Positions 45,301-56,030 of a stretch of 64,000 nucleotides of DNA are shown piece after piece. The stretch comes from Acanthochromis polyacanthus (Eukaryota > Chordata > Actinopteri > Pomacentridae). Position 1 is the stretch's first letter; each line of letters begins with the position of its first letter. The position numbers and the translations under genes are program-made. The notes beneath the pieces were generated by a model. It was not told where the DNA came from, made no database searches, and was given only the letters and a program-made list of their open reading frames with translations. The stretch spans positions 36,896,067-36,960,066 of the forward strand of contig NC_067117.1 of the NCBI RefSeq assembly GCF_021347895.1, read 5' to 3'.

Positions 45301-48300
45301 TGTTTGGTGCAGTTATACGCGTGTACGAGTGGTTTAACAAAGTCACGCCAATGACTCTTGTCTTTGTCGTTGAGTGTACCCAGCATGTTTAACAAGGTTC
45401 TATTAAACCTCTCTACAGGGTTTCCTCTGGGGTGGTAGGGTGAGGTTCTGACTTTTTGTATTCCAGCAAGATCACACAGCTCTTTGATGGTTTTCGATTC
45501 AAAGTCAGCCCCTTGGTCACTGTGCAACTTCTCCGGAAAACCGTAGTGGATGATGAAGTTTTCCCACAGGGCTTTGGCTACAGTTCGAGCCTTTTGGTTT
45601 GGAGTAGGAGTTGCTACAGCGTACTTTGTGAAGAAGTCTGTGATGACAAGGACATCTTTTGTGCTACTGCGGTCTGGTTCGATGGTCAAAAAGTCAATAC
45701 AGACTAACTCGAGAGGTCTGGTGACTTGAATGTTTACTAGGGGCGCTGCCTTCTCTGGCGGAGTCTTTCTGCAAATGCACCTGCTACAGCTTTTGATCTT
45801 TTGCTCAATATCTGAGGCCATTTTTGGCCAGAAAAATCTGGTTCGGGTTAAGTCAAGAGTCCTATCAAAACCGAGATGACCCATGTCATCGTGAAGGCTT
45901 TTCAACACCATAGGTCTCAGGCTTTCAGGAAGAATGAGTTGATACTGGGTTCCTTCACCTACTTGCCTTTTTCTGTACAAAATCCCATTTTGGAACTCAA
46001 GTTTGTTTAATTCACGCAGAAGGATGGAAAGTTGCGGAATTTCTTGACGTACAGTAGGGGGAGAGGTTTCACCTGTTTCAAGCTGGTGTATGATTTCATT
46101 GATAGCAGGATCATTTCTTTGACTTTGTCTCAACTCTTCTTCTGACATGCTTGGAATGACAGGAAAAGCGTCACACTGCTCGAAACTGTCGGGAATAGCA
46201 TTAGCAGACATGGACAGGGATGTTACAAGTGGGCACATAAAAGCATCGTGGTCTATATCAGACTGGAGGACGAGGTGTTTTTCACAGATTGCACTGACAG
46301 CGTGAGGAGGAACGTGAGTGAAAGGATCTGTGCCAGGTAAGTGGTGTTGTACAAACTGGCGGATTCGCTCTTGTTCCTTGAGGGAGACAAGATCATTTAC
46401 TGGCTCTGGATGTGGACGGCGGGATAAACTGTCAGCATCCACGTTTTGTTTGCCTGCTCTGTACCGAAGCTGGAACTCAAAAGAGGACAGGGCGGACAAC
46501 CAGCGATAACTTGTCGCATCTAACTTAGCGGTGGTCAAAATGTAAGTTAGAGGGTTGCTGTCGGTTATTACTGTGAAAGGACTGCCGTATAAGTAGTCAC
46601 AAAACTTTTCTGTTACAGCCCACTTGAGGGCAAGGAACTCAAGCTTGTGGGCAGGGTAACGGCTTTCACTCTTTGATAGTCCTCTGCTCGCGTATGCGAT
46701 TACACGCATCTCTCCCTCCTGCTCTTGATAAAGGGCGGCCCCTAACCCGGTTGTACTCGCATCAGTATGTAGTACATAAGGCAACTTGTGATTGGCAAAG
46801 CCTAACACGGGGGCAGTAGTTAGCTTGTCTATTATCATCTCGAATGCTTGTTGACAACTTTCTGTCCATCTCTCCCCGAAAGGAGCTTTTGGCTCGAAAT
46901 ACTGGACATCGTTTGGCTTAGGGATACTGTTCTTTCTCAGTGGTGGGTATCCAGCAGTCAGACTGGTAAGGGGTTTGACGATTTTAGAAAAGTCTTTGAT
47001 AAACCTTCTATAATACCCCGCAAACCCTAAGAAGGAACGAAGCTCCTTCAGATTCTTGGGACTTGGCCATGTTTTTAAGGCTGCAACTTTTTCGGGGTCC
47101 GTTTCAACACCGCGCTGGGAGACAATATGCCCTAAGTACCTCACGGATGTCTGGAAAAACTTGCATTTTTCAAGTGATAGCTTCAGACCATATTCTTTGA
47201 GATGACTAAGCACATGGAGAAGGCGGGTTTCGTGTTGTTCGAGGGTGTCGGAGAAAACTATAAGGTCATCCAGGAAGACCAGGACTTCCTTAAGGTTGAT
47301 GTCACACATACATTTCTCCATCAGCCTTTGAAATGTACTTGGAGCGTTTGTTATGCCCTGGGGCATTCTGTTGAACTCAAAGAAACCCATCGGACATATG
47401 AAGGCTGTCTTGTGCTTGTCCGTCTCATCGACCTCAATCTGATAGTACCCGCTTTTCAGGTCAAGGACCGAAAACCATTTCGATCCAGAGAGGGCTGAGA
47501 ACGCCTCTTCCAGATTAGGAAGCGCATAGGCGTCTTTGATTGTGTTCAGGTTCAACTTTCGGTAATCAACGCAGAGTCTTATGTCTCCGTTTTTCTTTCT
47601 TACCACCACTATTGGTGAGGAAAATGGTGACTCGGACTCGCGGATAATTCCTGCCTCACTCAGTTCCTGCAAATGCCTCCGTACTGCATCAACATCTTGT
47701 GGTCGTATGGGACGGGGTCTGTGCTTAAAGGGAGTTTCATCACTCAGTTTGATTTGGTGTTTCACTTTGTTAGTGCAACCGAAATCTGTATCATGCAGTG
47801 CAAAAACCTCTGGCATAGCACTCAGCTTCTGTACAATTTGCTCTTTCCATTCTGCAGGGACTGGAGAATCAGCAAAGTTGAGATTGAGCTTAGTGGCATT
47901 TGAGCTGGAAGAAGGCTCAGATTGATGTGGGATCTGACTGTTTGGCAATATCTCTTGCATGGCATGCATTTCAGCAATGACACTCTTTGCAGGGATAACT
48001 ATGTCATGTTTACTTTCATTTCGCAGGACCACTGGAAGCTTTTGGGAGGGTCTCTCAGGAAGGGTAAGTAAACAGTTGGTGACTAAGATACCACCTGGCA
48101 AGGAGGATGTGGATGGAGACTCAACTACTACCCACTTGTCTGGAGTTTTGGTGTTTACATGAACTGACCCTTCCAAGACTCGACTTTGGCCTGCAGGAAT
48201 GATTTCGGGTTCTTTCCCTGACAGTCTGATAAGACCTAGGCTGCCATTCTCTTTTTGCGCATGTCTCTGTTGTAATACACTCAGCACTACTCTGTAGCCA

Positions 48301-51300
48301 TAGGGCAGGGCAGTGAGATCTGTATTGGTCAGGGAGAGACTGTCAAAGAGAAGGTCAAGAGTGTTAGTGCCGATCAAGAGAGAGGATTGGGCACTAGAGC
48401 GTGTGTCTGGAACAATTAAAGCAAGGGATGACACGGTAAGTTCAGTTCCAAAACAGTTCTTAGGGAAAGTAATATCGACCCCTATATAGCCTGAATATGG
48501 GACATTTTGACCATTTGCGGCCTCGACTTCCAGCAGATCTTGTATTGGATGAATTTCCAGGTGTGAGAGATTGTTTTCATAGAATGACTGGGACACTGTG
48601 GTCACTTGTGACCCGGTATCGAGAAGGCAGTTACAAGATTGTTCATTAATTTGTACTTGAGCAGTGTACTTAGCTCCGACTAAGCCTTTGGGTATTTTTA
48701 CAGTGGCTGATTTGTGGTGCCGGAAGAGTTTTTTTTGTTTACGGTAAGGTTCGGTGGGACTAGCTTCATTGGTAGCACCCATTTGTCCCACAATGAGGGC
48801 TTGCTCTAGTTTAAAGACTGTGTTTGATTGTTTTGCTTGTCCCAAAGTGACTGTTTCTCTTTCAACTGTTTTCTTTTATCAGCGACCAAGGATGGATTTG
48901 GGTCGTTGGAGCATGCAGAGGCTATATGGCCGTCTTCGCCGCATTGAAAACAGTACCAAGGCTTTGGCCTACTCTTTGCAGCTTGGTTTGTTGAGTGAGT
49001 TTGTTCAGGTACCTTAGGTTTGGCCTTAGCATTATCCTTTGGTGGTTTAGGATTTTTCTTGGGGCTTGATGGCTTTATTCTGGCAAGATGGCTCTGGAGC
49101 TCAGTGATTTGTGCTTTTAATTCTGTGACCACATCACTTCGAGAAGCTGCAGGTGGGTCTCCTTTTAGGGGTTTCAATCTCGTCAGTTGACCTTGCAACT
49201 CCGTTATCTGTGTTCGCATTTCAATGAGATCGTTTTGCATTGTGGGTTCGGAGATGCCAGTACTTGCGGCAATAGCATGTGAGCCCACTTTTGGTCTGGT
49301 AGCAGCAAGGTGTTTCCTCATTCGGCTTTCTTTTGCAGTGTGTTTGTCCTCTTCTACTCTTAACTGTAGCAGTAGTTCAGTGAAGGAAGGTGGATTGGTT
49401 TTTTTTCTTTCAAGCTGAAGATCCGCTAAAAGAGCATTATCCCAACATCCCCGACAGAACTGACGCAGAAGGTGTCGGTCTGCTTCACTAGCTACAACAC
49501 CGCCTCTCTTCAAAGCTTTGGAGAGGGCGGTTTGCAAGCGGTGGAGATACTGTGAAGGCTTCTCACCTGCATCTTGGAGCGTGTTGAGAAATTTAGCGAA
49601 AAGCTCGTCGCCATCTTCTACCGTACCAAAAGCTGAATTAAGCAACTCAAGATATGCTGAAGGCAAGGCATTAGGGCCTAAAGGTTTCACCACATTTGCA
49701 GCAGGTGGCACAAGGCTGTCCAAAATCTTTCGTGAGTGTTGTAAGCCAGACATATCTGGGTCTTGAAGCATGAGCTCAACACTGTGGCGCCATGTATCAA
49801 AATCAGCCTCATGACTAGGACAAGGTAGTTTGCCTGAAAACTGTCTTAGACGGAAAGAGGCACTGACTTGTGACATAGGAGCTTCACTTCGAACTATATG
49901 CTCTACAACTACCTTTTGCACCTCAGGGTGAGTTATAAAGCTCTTTGGTATGTTAGATGGGAGGTCAGGTTGTGGTTGGATGACTGATTCAGAAGCACTG
50001 ATGCTTACATTAGTCATAATCGGTTCCACAATTTCTTTTTGGAAGGGTTGGTGATTCTCCGGTGTTGGCTTATCGACTGGGGTTGTTGGTTCACTTTGTG
50101 TCTCTATGGGAGAGACCACAATTTCAGAAGGTTCAGGACTGCTTGCGACTGATTGTGTGCATTCAGACAGATGCTCATGCAAAACAGCTTCAAAAGATTT
50201 GCCACTTAATTTGGCAATTTTCCGTAGTTCACTGAAAAAATTGTGGGTGGCACTGTTGGTAACAACTGATATGTACTCAGTTGACAGGGCTCTTATTTCG
50301 TAAGTGACTTCATTCGGACTCACAAGTGTGTAGGGCAGCGAAGGTTCAAGGGCTGCCAAGGCAGCTCCACTCTCGTACTCCACAATTGCATTTTTGTGGT
50401 AGGGAGACTGGGGATCATCTATTTTAAGGGTTCTCGTAGTCCGCCCATACTTGCTCAGGAAGTCAATTAAATCTTCATCGACAGCTGTGTCAGTAATCCC
50501 ACTAACAATAACTGAGTTTGGAACTTTAACATTTTCTCTGTCAACTATATCCATTTTGCCGGGCTTGGCCTATTTTTAAAGGTCTGGGTCAGGAATAAAG
50601 TTCAAGTACTGCTCCTGGCTGGCTCGCCACTTCTGTAACACTTCTGGAGTAGTTACAGTATACTAGGACCAATGCTAGGTTCGACTACTGGAGCAGCGAT
50701 AGAGGTCAGGTGCATTAATAACCACAGACCAGAGGATAAGTTTAAATTGCCGGCTTATTATTTTAGTGACAGACAGAAAACAGACAGTTGACATAAAAAT
50801 TCAATATCACTTTACAAAAGAAAAGAAATATTTTCCCTTTTTATTCAAATGATTTAGTTTTCTTTTCCTTTTTTAGATTTAAACCTATTATTTGGCTTAA
50901 AAAGGATATTATTTTTTCAACCTAGGTTACTGTTTGTATCGATTTCAAATTTCCTTCTTTAATCTGTTGAGTTAACTCAGTGTTTTTCTCAATAAAGTCT
51001 AGTTCTTTAGTTCAAGAGATATCGTTGAAAGTTTGATTCAACTCCCTTTATAGTGTCAACCATTACTTGTTTTGTTGTTTGTTCCAAACAAAAACATTTA
51101 CAGCTCCAGTAATACCATCTCAGCGTTAAAACATATGGTTGATTCCACACACACAAAATAGAAAATGCACAAACTCAAAATAATCCAGCAAAAGGCTGAA
51201 TAACCTGTATTTCACAAGTAAATGTCTTTATCCTTATAACTGTACATCCTTTGATTGTCCCGAATGGTTAATCCAATGTCTGTGAGAATCCACTGCAGTT

Positions 51301-54300
51301 TGGCAGAGAGATATGGATCGATCCTACCAGTTCTTGATGAAACCGCACAACGCCCAGCAGAAGGCGCTTGCTTCTGGGTGATGCACAGTTCAAGGAGTCC
51401 CTGGGCGGCTCGCCATCTTGTATCACATGTGGAATCCAACTCCAGTATTCGCTCAGAATTTTCGGTCCAAACCTTAATGGCCAAGTCCCGTTCAGCAATG
51501 TATAAAATGTCACCCAGTCTCAGACCGGTAAAAAACAAAAATAACTCCCTCAGAGTACAAAAAACAACTTTGAATAGACTTTTTACTCGTTTCTTTCTCT
51601 ATTTTCTTCTGTTTAAGCAGCAGCTCTGCATAGACTATCTGCACATCTCCCTCCTTCAGAAGCAGGAAAAGACAAAACAACCCGTTTGGCTGTGGCAAGT
51701 CACATGAGTCGCGCTGCAACGCAACTCTTCAAAATAAGAGTCTAAACACATTTTTAACTGTTTTGTAAAAATAAAAATAAAAGTAACATGAATTTACACG
51801 TTTTAAATCCTAAATCGTCATGAAATATAGCATTGCTGACAATCATAATGATTTTTTAACCAAGTTAATTTATTTATTGTCTATCACTTGTCACTTATTT
51901 ATTTATCACACTTACAATGTATTTCTTATTGGCTGTTTTTATTAACAGGCTTTTATTTAGTGATGCTTTGCAACCCGGGGTTACACTTCTCAAGTTTTTT
52001 TTCTTATTAGATTAAGGGGCTGTGTCCACCAAACACGCTTTTTAGCAACTGATTTCAGAGCGCTTAGTGCTCTCTCTTCAGAATGCCACAGTTGCTAGGT
52101 TACAAAATGAGTCCTTTCATATTTCCGTGTTCTCTCCAGTTGTGTTGCTGTCACTAACATATGCCTACTCCTTCTTTATTTTTATTGGTTAGTGTGAGAA
52201 AAGTGACATTGACGAGCATCACGCTGTTCCAAAAGTTGACCAGATTACAACTCATTACAACAAATAAAGTCAGCTCTGAGAGCATTATTTCTGCCGAGGG
52301 TGCTGAGCGCTGTGAGCGCCAAACTACATAGGATCAGAATGTAAAGTAGATGCTCAGAGTTTGGTGGGCATGGCCAATAAATTAGTGCTTTTGTGTTTGA
52401 GTGCCATGTGCAGCAGCTTTCTTATCCAGCCTGTTTGTCTGAGTGTCAGTTCATCCGAGTGTGAGAAGAATTGATGCAGTGCCTATACTGTAGCCACAAC
52501 CAAACTCAGAGTTCATACAGTGCTATACTGGGTGTGTTTTTTATACAGTGTAGAATGTTATTCATATTTTTTATTCTATCCTACAGGGATCCTGAAACAG
52601 TCTCTCCCCCAGTCTGGAAAAACAGGTCTGGAAGGACCTGACGCGATCACCCCAGAGCTGGACGAAGAAGGAAAAGTAACCATTTCACACACAGTTTTGG
52701 TTTGATAATGTCTTTCAAAGGGACCAGGGGTCAGCAACCCGCGGCTCCGGAGTCGCATGCAGCTCTTTCAGCCCTCTGTTGTGGCTCCCTGTAAATTTGG
52801 AAAATTCATTGTTCTGCCTTTCAGGCGCGTTTCAATGCATTTTAATATAGAGAATTTTATTGTGAAATTACCGCTCTTACTTTGACGTGTCACTCCACCG
52901 GATGTGCTGTGCCTGTGACATGAGAGCGCAAAGCTGATGCAGAGAGACAACACGGAGCTTCCGATTCCCACATGTTTCATGCCTTTTTAAAATTTTACTC
53001 CTGGATAAGCAACGCCTGTAGTTTCACATCGTTTTGTACTCAAGAATGGCAAGCCTGTATATTAAAGCTCCACTCCAAGAAAGACACGTCTTTGAGTCAA
53101 AAGTACTCATGATAGGGTAATACACGCTACTCGCAAGAACACAGCTCGATGTCACATCCAGGCAGCAGGTCAGAGAGTCAGAGGAGTGTCGTCTTGGAAA
53201 AATAGGGCAGCAAGTTACCGGAGAAAAGTTATTAGCTTAAGATAAATAGATTTAGATTTTACAAGTTAAATAGACATTCGCAAAATATTGATTTCCAGCT
53301 AACATTATGTAACATATGAGGTCCAGGAGCAAAAATGACATTAACCAAGTAAGATACATATTAGTGAAAGGACACAATTAAAAAATGAATCTGTCTAATT
53401 AGAGGCTTTGTAATTAAGTAATCACGACTGATTAACAAGGGCATAGAGGTAAAAAAAAAAAAAAAAAAAACGATAGATGCAGCATTGTCTTCATTTTAAA
53501 TGCCAAAAGGATTTTGCGGCTCCCGGTGTTTTCTTTTCTGTGGGAAACGAAACGGTCGAAATGGCTCTTGCCGACCCCTGTAGTATACCATTTGAAAGAT
53601 TGATCATTACTAATAGGGTTGTATGGGGTCACGGTAATACCGTTTAATAACGTTATTAAAAAATGTTGATGGTATTAACAATGCTGTCAGTGTCGTCACG
53701 GTTTGGTGCGCCGTCACATACTGTAATGTTGCTGGCTACAGATTTCTGTCGTAGGCATGAACACTGAGCAGTGTGTGGAGTCTGGATAGTCTCGATAGCA
53801 GATTGTCCTCAAATTTTTTCCAGTATTAGCACACAGTGACCTTAAGGTGTGGAGTCTGACATGACATTTGGCCGGAGTTCTCCTTTAAGTCTCAGGTCTA
53901 ACAGAATACTTGTTTTTAGTTTTATAGATCAAACTTGGCCCAGGAGTTTCCCTGAACAAGGAGAAATGGCAGAGGGTGCAGGAGGCAAAATCAAACTCCC
54001 AATTCTGCAAGTCGTTGGCAGTTTGCATTTGGGGCACAGAGGGACTGAGGGAGAGAAGCGTCACAGGGGCCAAATCAAACGCGGTCAAAGACTCTGTCCC
54101 CAAGCGTCCCCTGACCCCAGAAAAAGTGGCTGTCATAAGAGGTAAGTACCTTATAACCCATTATACAACAGTTAGTTCCAACTGAGTAATTTAACTGGAT
54201 GAGAGGCATTCTATGAGTGCTGATATACAGTGCAACATCACTGGGACTTTTTACAGACCGATCACTCCAGTGTACAGTCATCCTATTAACTGTTAATTAG

Positions 54301-54795
54301 CATTACAGGGAACCCCGACACGCAGCAGAGGGGATTACAATCACCGGCTCAAAATACATGATTTGAACTCATTCTATTGATTAAAAAACTGCATGCGGGG
54401 ACCCGTGACCATAGTGTCATATTGTCTCGGCTTGCTGCGGCGCTGTGTACGGAAGCCTGTGAGGGCGCGCAGAGAAACGGAAGGAACATCAATAAAAATT
54501 GATTTTTAAAAATTATGAATGAATTGAGAATTGTAAAGGATAATAATCCCGACTCTTATATGAATGGATTTTTTTCTCCTAGCCCTACCTCTTTTTTCTT
54601 TTAAATTGATTTCTCACAGCAGCTTTGTCGTAGTTTGCTAAGTCAAATACTTTGTCTTTGGTGACAGACTGCCTGAGGGACCGGCTTCAGAAGATGGGCT
54701 ATCCAAAGGAGGCCATTGAAAAGCGGCTGGCCCTAGTTAGACGAGCCATATCAGAAAAGATTAGTGATATTAGGATGAGGAGCCCTCAGACAGAG
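42149..54795 (+). CDS. BEN-domain protein gene (BEND5-like), five exons, interrupted by a retrotransposon
   Basis: Five exons on + with compatible phases: 42149-42340, 42604-42687, 52587-52675, 53928-54141 and 54668-54795. The protein starts at ATG 42157 ([16 protein letters not shown]), an N-terminal module like that of BEND5. A short coiled coil follows ([19 protein letters not shown]), then a linker and a BEN domain ([45 protein letters not shown]; then [16 protein letters not shown]). BEN domains bind DNA and act in transcriptional repression. About 230 residues are visible. The last exon ends with a strong donor, so a further exon should follow, but I did not find it. A 9.3-kb gypsy-type element lies antisense in the intron after exon 42604-42687. 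Confidence 0.75.
42604..42687 (+). CDS. BEN gene exon B (coiled coil)
   Basis: 84 bp; enters in phase 1 and leaves in phase 1. The peptide [20 protein letters not shown] has leucine heptads. The acceptor (AAAAATTACAG) is weak in pyrimidines. The donor is CCCAG then GTTTCTTC, after which the retrotransposon starts at 42696. Confidence 0.6.
42696..44047 (-). repeat. 3' LTR of the gypsy-type element
   Basis: 1352 bp. In element orientation it starts TGTAACCCCGGG and ends GAAGTGTTACA. A TATAAAG box lies at about 43110-43115 and AATAAA at about 42899-42904, which would place the transcript end in this copy. The ORFs seen here and in the other LTR are not element genes. Confidence 0.93.
44094..48845 (-). 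CDS. Pol polyprotein: protease, RT, RNase H, integrase, collagen-like tail
   Basis: About 1580 codons without a stop, expressed by -1 frameshift from gag. The protease motif [12 protein letters not shown] is at about residue 74-85. The reverse transcriptase has [13 protein letters not shown] (about 458), [13 protein letters not shown] and the catalytic VFLDDLIVF (about 523). RNase H has [13 protein letters not shown] (about 692). The integrase zinc-binding region is [12 protein letters not shown] plus CSRCICRK (about 988-1025). The core has D in [11 protein letters not shown] in [10 protein letters not shown] and E in NPVERFNRT (about 1048, 1110, 1143). A charged C-terminal tail follows. It includes 14 Gly-X-Y-like triplets at about 1412-1453 (44487-44612), 12 of them starting with Gly, which is unusual for Pol. 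RT and integrase types are Ty3/gypsy. Confidence 0.93.
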   Translation of the reverse strand: MGQAKQSNTVFKLEQALIVGQMGATNEASPTEPYRKQKKLFRHHKSATVKIPKGLVGAKYTAQVQINEQSCNCLLDTGSQVTTVSQSFYENNLSHLEIHPIQDLLEVEAANGQNVPYSGYIGVDITFPKNCFGTELTVSSLALIVPDTRSSAQSSLLIGTNTLDLLFDSLSLTNTDLTALPYGYRVVLSVLQQRHAQKENGSLGLIRLSGKEPEIIPAGQSRVLEGSVHVNTKTPDKWVVVESPSTSSLPGGILVTNCLLTLPERPSQKLPVVLRNESKHDIVIPAKSVIAEMHAMQEILPNSQIPHQSEPSSSSNATKLNLNFADSPVPAEWKEQIVQKLSAMPEVFALHDTDFGCTNKVKHQIKLSDETPFKHRPRPIRPQDVDAVRRHLQELSEAGIIRESESPFSSPIVVVRKKNGDIRLCVDYRKLNLNTIKDAYALPNLEEAFSALSGSKWFSVLDLKSGYYQIEVDETDKHKTAFICPMGFFEFNRMPQGITNAPSTFQRLMEKCMCDINLKEVLVFLDDLIVFSDTLEQHETRLLHVLSHLKEYGLKLSLEKCKFFQTSVRYLGHIVSQRGVETDPEKVAALKTWPSPKNLKELRSFLGFAGYYRRFIKDFSKIVKPLTSLTAGYPPLRKNSIPKPNDVQYFEPKAPFGERWTESCQQAFEMIIDKLTTAPVLGFANHKLPYVLHTDASTTGLGAALYQEQEGEMRVIAYASRGLSKSESRYPAHKLEFLALKWAVTEKFCDYLYGSPFTVITDSNPLTYILTTAKLDATSYRWLSALSSFEFQLRYRAGKQNVDADSLSRRPHPEPVNDLVSLKEQERIRQFVQHHLPGTDPFTHVPPHAVSAICEKHLVLQSDIDHDAFMCPLVTSLSMSANAIPDSFEQCDAFPVIPSMSEEELRQSQRNDPAINEIIHQLETGETSPPTVRQEIPQLSILLRELNKLEFQNGILYRKRQVGEGTQYQLILPESLRPMVLKSLHDDMGHLGFDRTLDLTRTRFFWPKMASDIEQKIKSCSRCICRKTPPEKAAPLVNIQVTRPLELVCIDFLTIEPDRSSTKDVLVITDFFTKYAVATPTPNQKARTVAKALWENFIIHYGFPEKLHSDQGADFESKTIKELCDLAGIQKVRTSPYHPRGNPVERFNRTLLNMLGTLNDKDKSHWRDFVKPLVHAYNCTKHESTGFTPYELMFGRQPRLPIDLAFNVPVNHRQQQSHSQYVKALKSHLQESYQLATKNAAKVAERNKIRYDKHVTESVLDVGDRVLVRNVRIRGKHKLADKWESIVYVVISQKDNLPVYTVKPEHQNGPTRTLHRDLLLPCRFLPTVPENPPAIQEKPRRPSTRQHPIADPDEPESEYNSEEEDSYPLYYPSSPPREISRSFETYEVVLPPKPHSSPAVEQPKSDNAQAPGPAGPPGLSGAPGETGLEGSAGHVGAPVRDGAPGFEEDRGEPDDATLPDNAPEGMNVMETANSVETENAPESVKEGQQTAQQDKMDNAPDSSEETSQPHIEMNGDQPVNNDNKEHDFETEQAVRRSSRERTKPKLLTYPQLGNPLVSIVQSLFQSLSEAVTNSIEVHEIQVV
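48806..50554 (-). CDS. PNMA-like Gag protein, 582 aa
   Basis: ATG at 50554, stop TAG at 48806-48808. Residues 1-100 resemble the RNA-binding-like N-terminal domain of PNMA proteins ([19 protein letters not shown], then LKIDD ... NAIVEYESG). A low-complexity Pro/Ser/Glu linker spans about 135-215. The capsid region at about 230-410 has [35 protein letters not shown] and [21 protein letters not shown] coiled-coil segment follows (about 440-500). One CCHC knuckle [14 protein letters not shown] lies near 545. The mammalian PNMA genes are domesticated relatives of this kind of Gag, but here it is part of a complete element. Confidence 0.9.
   Translation of the reverse strand: MDIVDRENVKVPNSVIVSGITDTAVDEDLIDFLSKYGRTTRTLKIDDPQSPYHKNAIVEYESGAALAALEPSLPYTLVSPNEVTYEIRALSTEYISVVTNSATHNFFSELRKIAKLSGKSFEAVLHEHLSECTQSVASSPEPSEIVVSPIETQSEPTTPVDKPTPENHQPFQKEIVEPIMTNVSISASESVIQPQPDLPSNIPKSFITHPEVQKVVVEHIVRSEAPMSQVSASFRLRQFSGKLPCPSHEADFDTWRHSVELMLQDPDMSGLQHSRKILDSLVPPAANVVKPLGPNALPSAYLELLNSAFGTVEDGDELFAKFLNTLQDAGEKPSQYLHRLQTALSKALKRGGVVASEADRHLLRQFCRGCWDNALLADLQLERKKTNPPSFTELLLQLRVEEDKHTAKESRMRKHLAATRPKVGSHAIAASTGISEPTMQNDLIEMRTQITELQGQLTRLKPLKGDPPAASRSDVVTELKAQITELQSHLARIKPSSPKKNPKPPKDNAKAKPKVPEQTHSTNQAAKSRPKPWYCFQCGEDGHIASACSNDPNPSLVADKRKQLKEKQSLWDKQNNQTQSLN
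48809..48815 (-). promoter_or_regulatory. -1 ribosomal frameshift heptamer TTTAAAC at the gag stop
   Basis: On the minus strand the end of gag reads TCT TTA AAC TAG. T TTA AAC is a canonical X XXY YYZ slippery site in the gag frame, placed directly before the stop. Pol is in the -1 frame and is open across the site (FKLEQAL follows). Slippage here would join Gag to Pol and skip the TAG. A downstream RNA structure was not tested. Confidence 0.85.
50634..51985 (-). repeat. 5' LTR of the gypsy-type element
   Basis: Same length and sequence as the other LTR apart from one base found by eye. The TATAAAG box on the minus strand at about 51048-51053 would drive gag-pol transcription, antisense to the BEN gene. 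A second, host-sense effect is possible because the LTR is also rich in T/A signals on +. Confidence 0.93.
52017..52374. mobile_element. Probable MITE, about 358 bp
   Basis: Ends GGGCTGTGTCCACCAAAC and GTTTGGTGGGCATGGCC are imperfect inverted repeats. The interior has GCGCTTAGTGCTCTC-like and GCTGAGCGCTGTGAGCGCC-like mirrored text. The target duplication is not clear. It lies in the BEN gene intron directly after the retrotransposon. Confidence 0.5.
52587..52675 (+). CDS. BEN gene exon C (linker)
   Basis: Acceptor TTCTATCCTACAG, donor GTAACC. 89 bp, entering in phase 1 as exon B requires and leaving in phase 0. It encodes an ordinary linker ([20 protein letters not shown]). Confidence 0.65.
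52725..53580. mobile_element. Non-autonomous hAT element, 856 bp
   Basis: Ends CAGGGGTCAGCAACCCGCGG and GGCTCTTGCCGACCCCTG form the well-known hAT terminus CAGGGGTCRGCAA. No transposase ORF. The expected 8-bp target duplication is not preserved, so the copy is older or rearranged. It lies in the intron between exons C and D. Confidence 0.75.
53581..53927. other. Intron sequence, nothing recognised
   Basis: Short AT-rich intron part between the hAT element and exon D. The block near 53620-53720 (GGGTCACGGTAATACCGTTTAATAACG) looks like a MITE end but has no partner. Confidence 0.4.
53928..54141 (+). CDS. BEN gene exon D (first half of the BEN domain)
   Basis: Acceptor TTTTTAGTTTTATAG, donor GGTAAGTA. 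214 bp, phase 0 to phase 1. It carries the strongly conserved BEN blocks [26 protein letters not shown] and [11 protein letters not shown]. Confidence 0.85.
54142..54667. other. Intron sequence, nothing recognised
   Basis: Lies between exons D and E. No ORF or clear element; some GC-rich text near 54400-54480 may be a repeat fragment. Confidence 0.4.
54668..54795 (+). CDS. BEN gene exon E (second half of the BEN domain)
   Basis: Acceptor TTTGGTGACAG, donor GAGGTGAGTA. 128 bp, phase 1 to phase 0. It encodes [20 protein letters not shown] and the helix [16 protein letters not shown], matching the C-terminal helices of BEN domains. Confidence 0.82.
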
Positions 54796-55190
54796 GTGAG
54801 TATTGTGTTCAAACTCTTGCTCTACTTTTTCGGCAGCAGTGGTTAGGGACTTCAGGTCCAAAACTTTTTTCAGTGTATTCAGAATACACACTGCAGTCCC
54901 TTGCTTTGTACTGGAGCAATTGTAAATACTGAAAATCACACCACTCATTTAGTAGAGCTGTAACAGTTCACCTAACCTGTGGTTTGGTTCAAACCTTGGT
55001 TTTTGACTCACGGTTTAGTTCAAACCTCGGTCTTCAAAACTACTAAAGAAACGTTTTGAAACTTTTGAGACAAAATGTCTGGATTTTATTAAAGAAATGT
55101 TGCACTGCAATAAAGAACATAAACGTTATATTTAAGTGTAACACTTTTCATACCAGATCACAATAAAAAAAAAAATTCCCTTAATCTGTT
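54796..55190. other. Sequence after exon E, no further exon identified
   Basis: If the donor at 54796 is skipped, the frame would run only 17 more codons to a stop at 54844-54846. That could serve as an alternative terminal exon. The stretch 54958-55060 with GGTTTGGTTCAAACC text looks like a MITE fragment. Confidence 0.35.
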
Positions 55191-55352
55191 AAAGCAGCAC
55201 TGCAGAGCATTTTACTTTGGTCCACTTTAGCGGCCACCAATGGTCTTTCGGGTGCGTTGGAGAGGCCATTCTCTCTGTTACAGCACCAAGCTCCACAGAA
55301 CAGACTTGGAAGAGAATATTTTGAAGGTTCAAAAGTTCTGCAGTGTTGCTTT
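55191..55352. mobile_element. Small MITE, about 160 bp
   Basis: Left end AAAGCAGCACTGCAGAGCATTTT and right end TTCTGCAGTGTTGCTTTA are inverted over about 17 bp. TTAA overlaps the left border, as in Kolobok- or piggyBac-type insertions, but the right side reads TTAG. No ORF of interest. Confidence 0.5.
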
Positions 55353-55774
55353 AGCTATCCAGGAATACAAAAAAAGTGGATGGGAAAATAGGACCAGGGT
55401 GGATAAAACTATACTTCCCATATAGTATTGAAATGTTCTTGAAATTGCTGTGTCTTGAATGACTTGAATGAGGCAGTGACTAAAATATTAACAATTTTTC
55501 TTTTTCTGTTTCTCTCTCGGGAAAGCAGTAAACTGCTGCTGTCGACGCCACATACTTCTTTGCCAAAGTTGTTGGTTGGTTTAAAAAATTTAAAAAAATG
55601 ACAAACTGCAATGAGTTGTCACACCCCATATGTCCTGTTCCCAATTCGGAGGGGAAAATATCCGAATACATACACAATTACACACATGCATAGATGTCTC
55701 TGGTGCCCAGTGTTAAGATATTTTTTGTTGCAGCAATAGGTTTCAGTAAGTTTTAGTTTTCAATGGGACCAGTT

Positions 55775-56030
55775 TTCTAATGGTTTTACATCCTAATGGG
55801 ACCAGTACGTTCCTAATGGTTTTACATCCTAATGGGACCAGTACGTTTCTAATGGTTTTACATCCTAATGGGACCAGTACATTCCTAATGGTTTTACATC
55901 CTAATGGAACCAGTAGGTTCCTAATGGTTTCTTCTAATGGTGTTCCAATGTTCCAATTCCCATTAGACTGGTATAATGGTTCCTAATGGTTTTACATCCT
56001 GATGGGACCAGTACATTCCTAATGGTTCAA
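55775..56030. repeat. 36-bp minisatellite, left part
   Basis: About six units of a 36-bp sequence with ACATCCTAATGGGACCAGTA and TTCCTAATGGTTTT. Because 36 is a multiple of three, the array makes a repeated open frame (MVLHPNGTSTFL), which is an artefact of the repeat. The same units resume at about 57015, so the array was split by the LINE fragment between. Confidence 0.92.

Larger units (their letters stand above)
42696..51985 (-). mobile_element. Complete Ty3/gypsy-type LTR retrotransposon with PNMA-like Gag, 9290 bp
   Basis: Two LTRs of 1352 bp (42696-44047 and 50634-51985) bound it. Both begin TGTAACACTTC and end GGGGTTACA on +, and the 4-bp duplication CTTC flanks the whole (42692-42695, 51986-51989). 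Coding is on the minus strand: gag 50554-48806 and pol 48845-44094, the latter in the -1 frame. A purine-rich tract GCGGGGAGGG (rc of 44048-44057) precedes the 3' LTR. A TGG-starting primer site lies just after the 5' LTR. Both ORFs are intact and I found one LTR difference (T at 43415, C at 51353), so the insertion is young and may be active. Confidence 0.95.

Noticed and set aside
55780..55986. 68-aa ORF with perfect internal repeats
   Set aside because: It is the minisatellite read in frame; the unit length of 36 bp makes one frame stay open.
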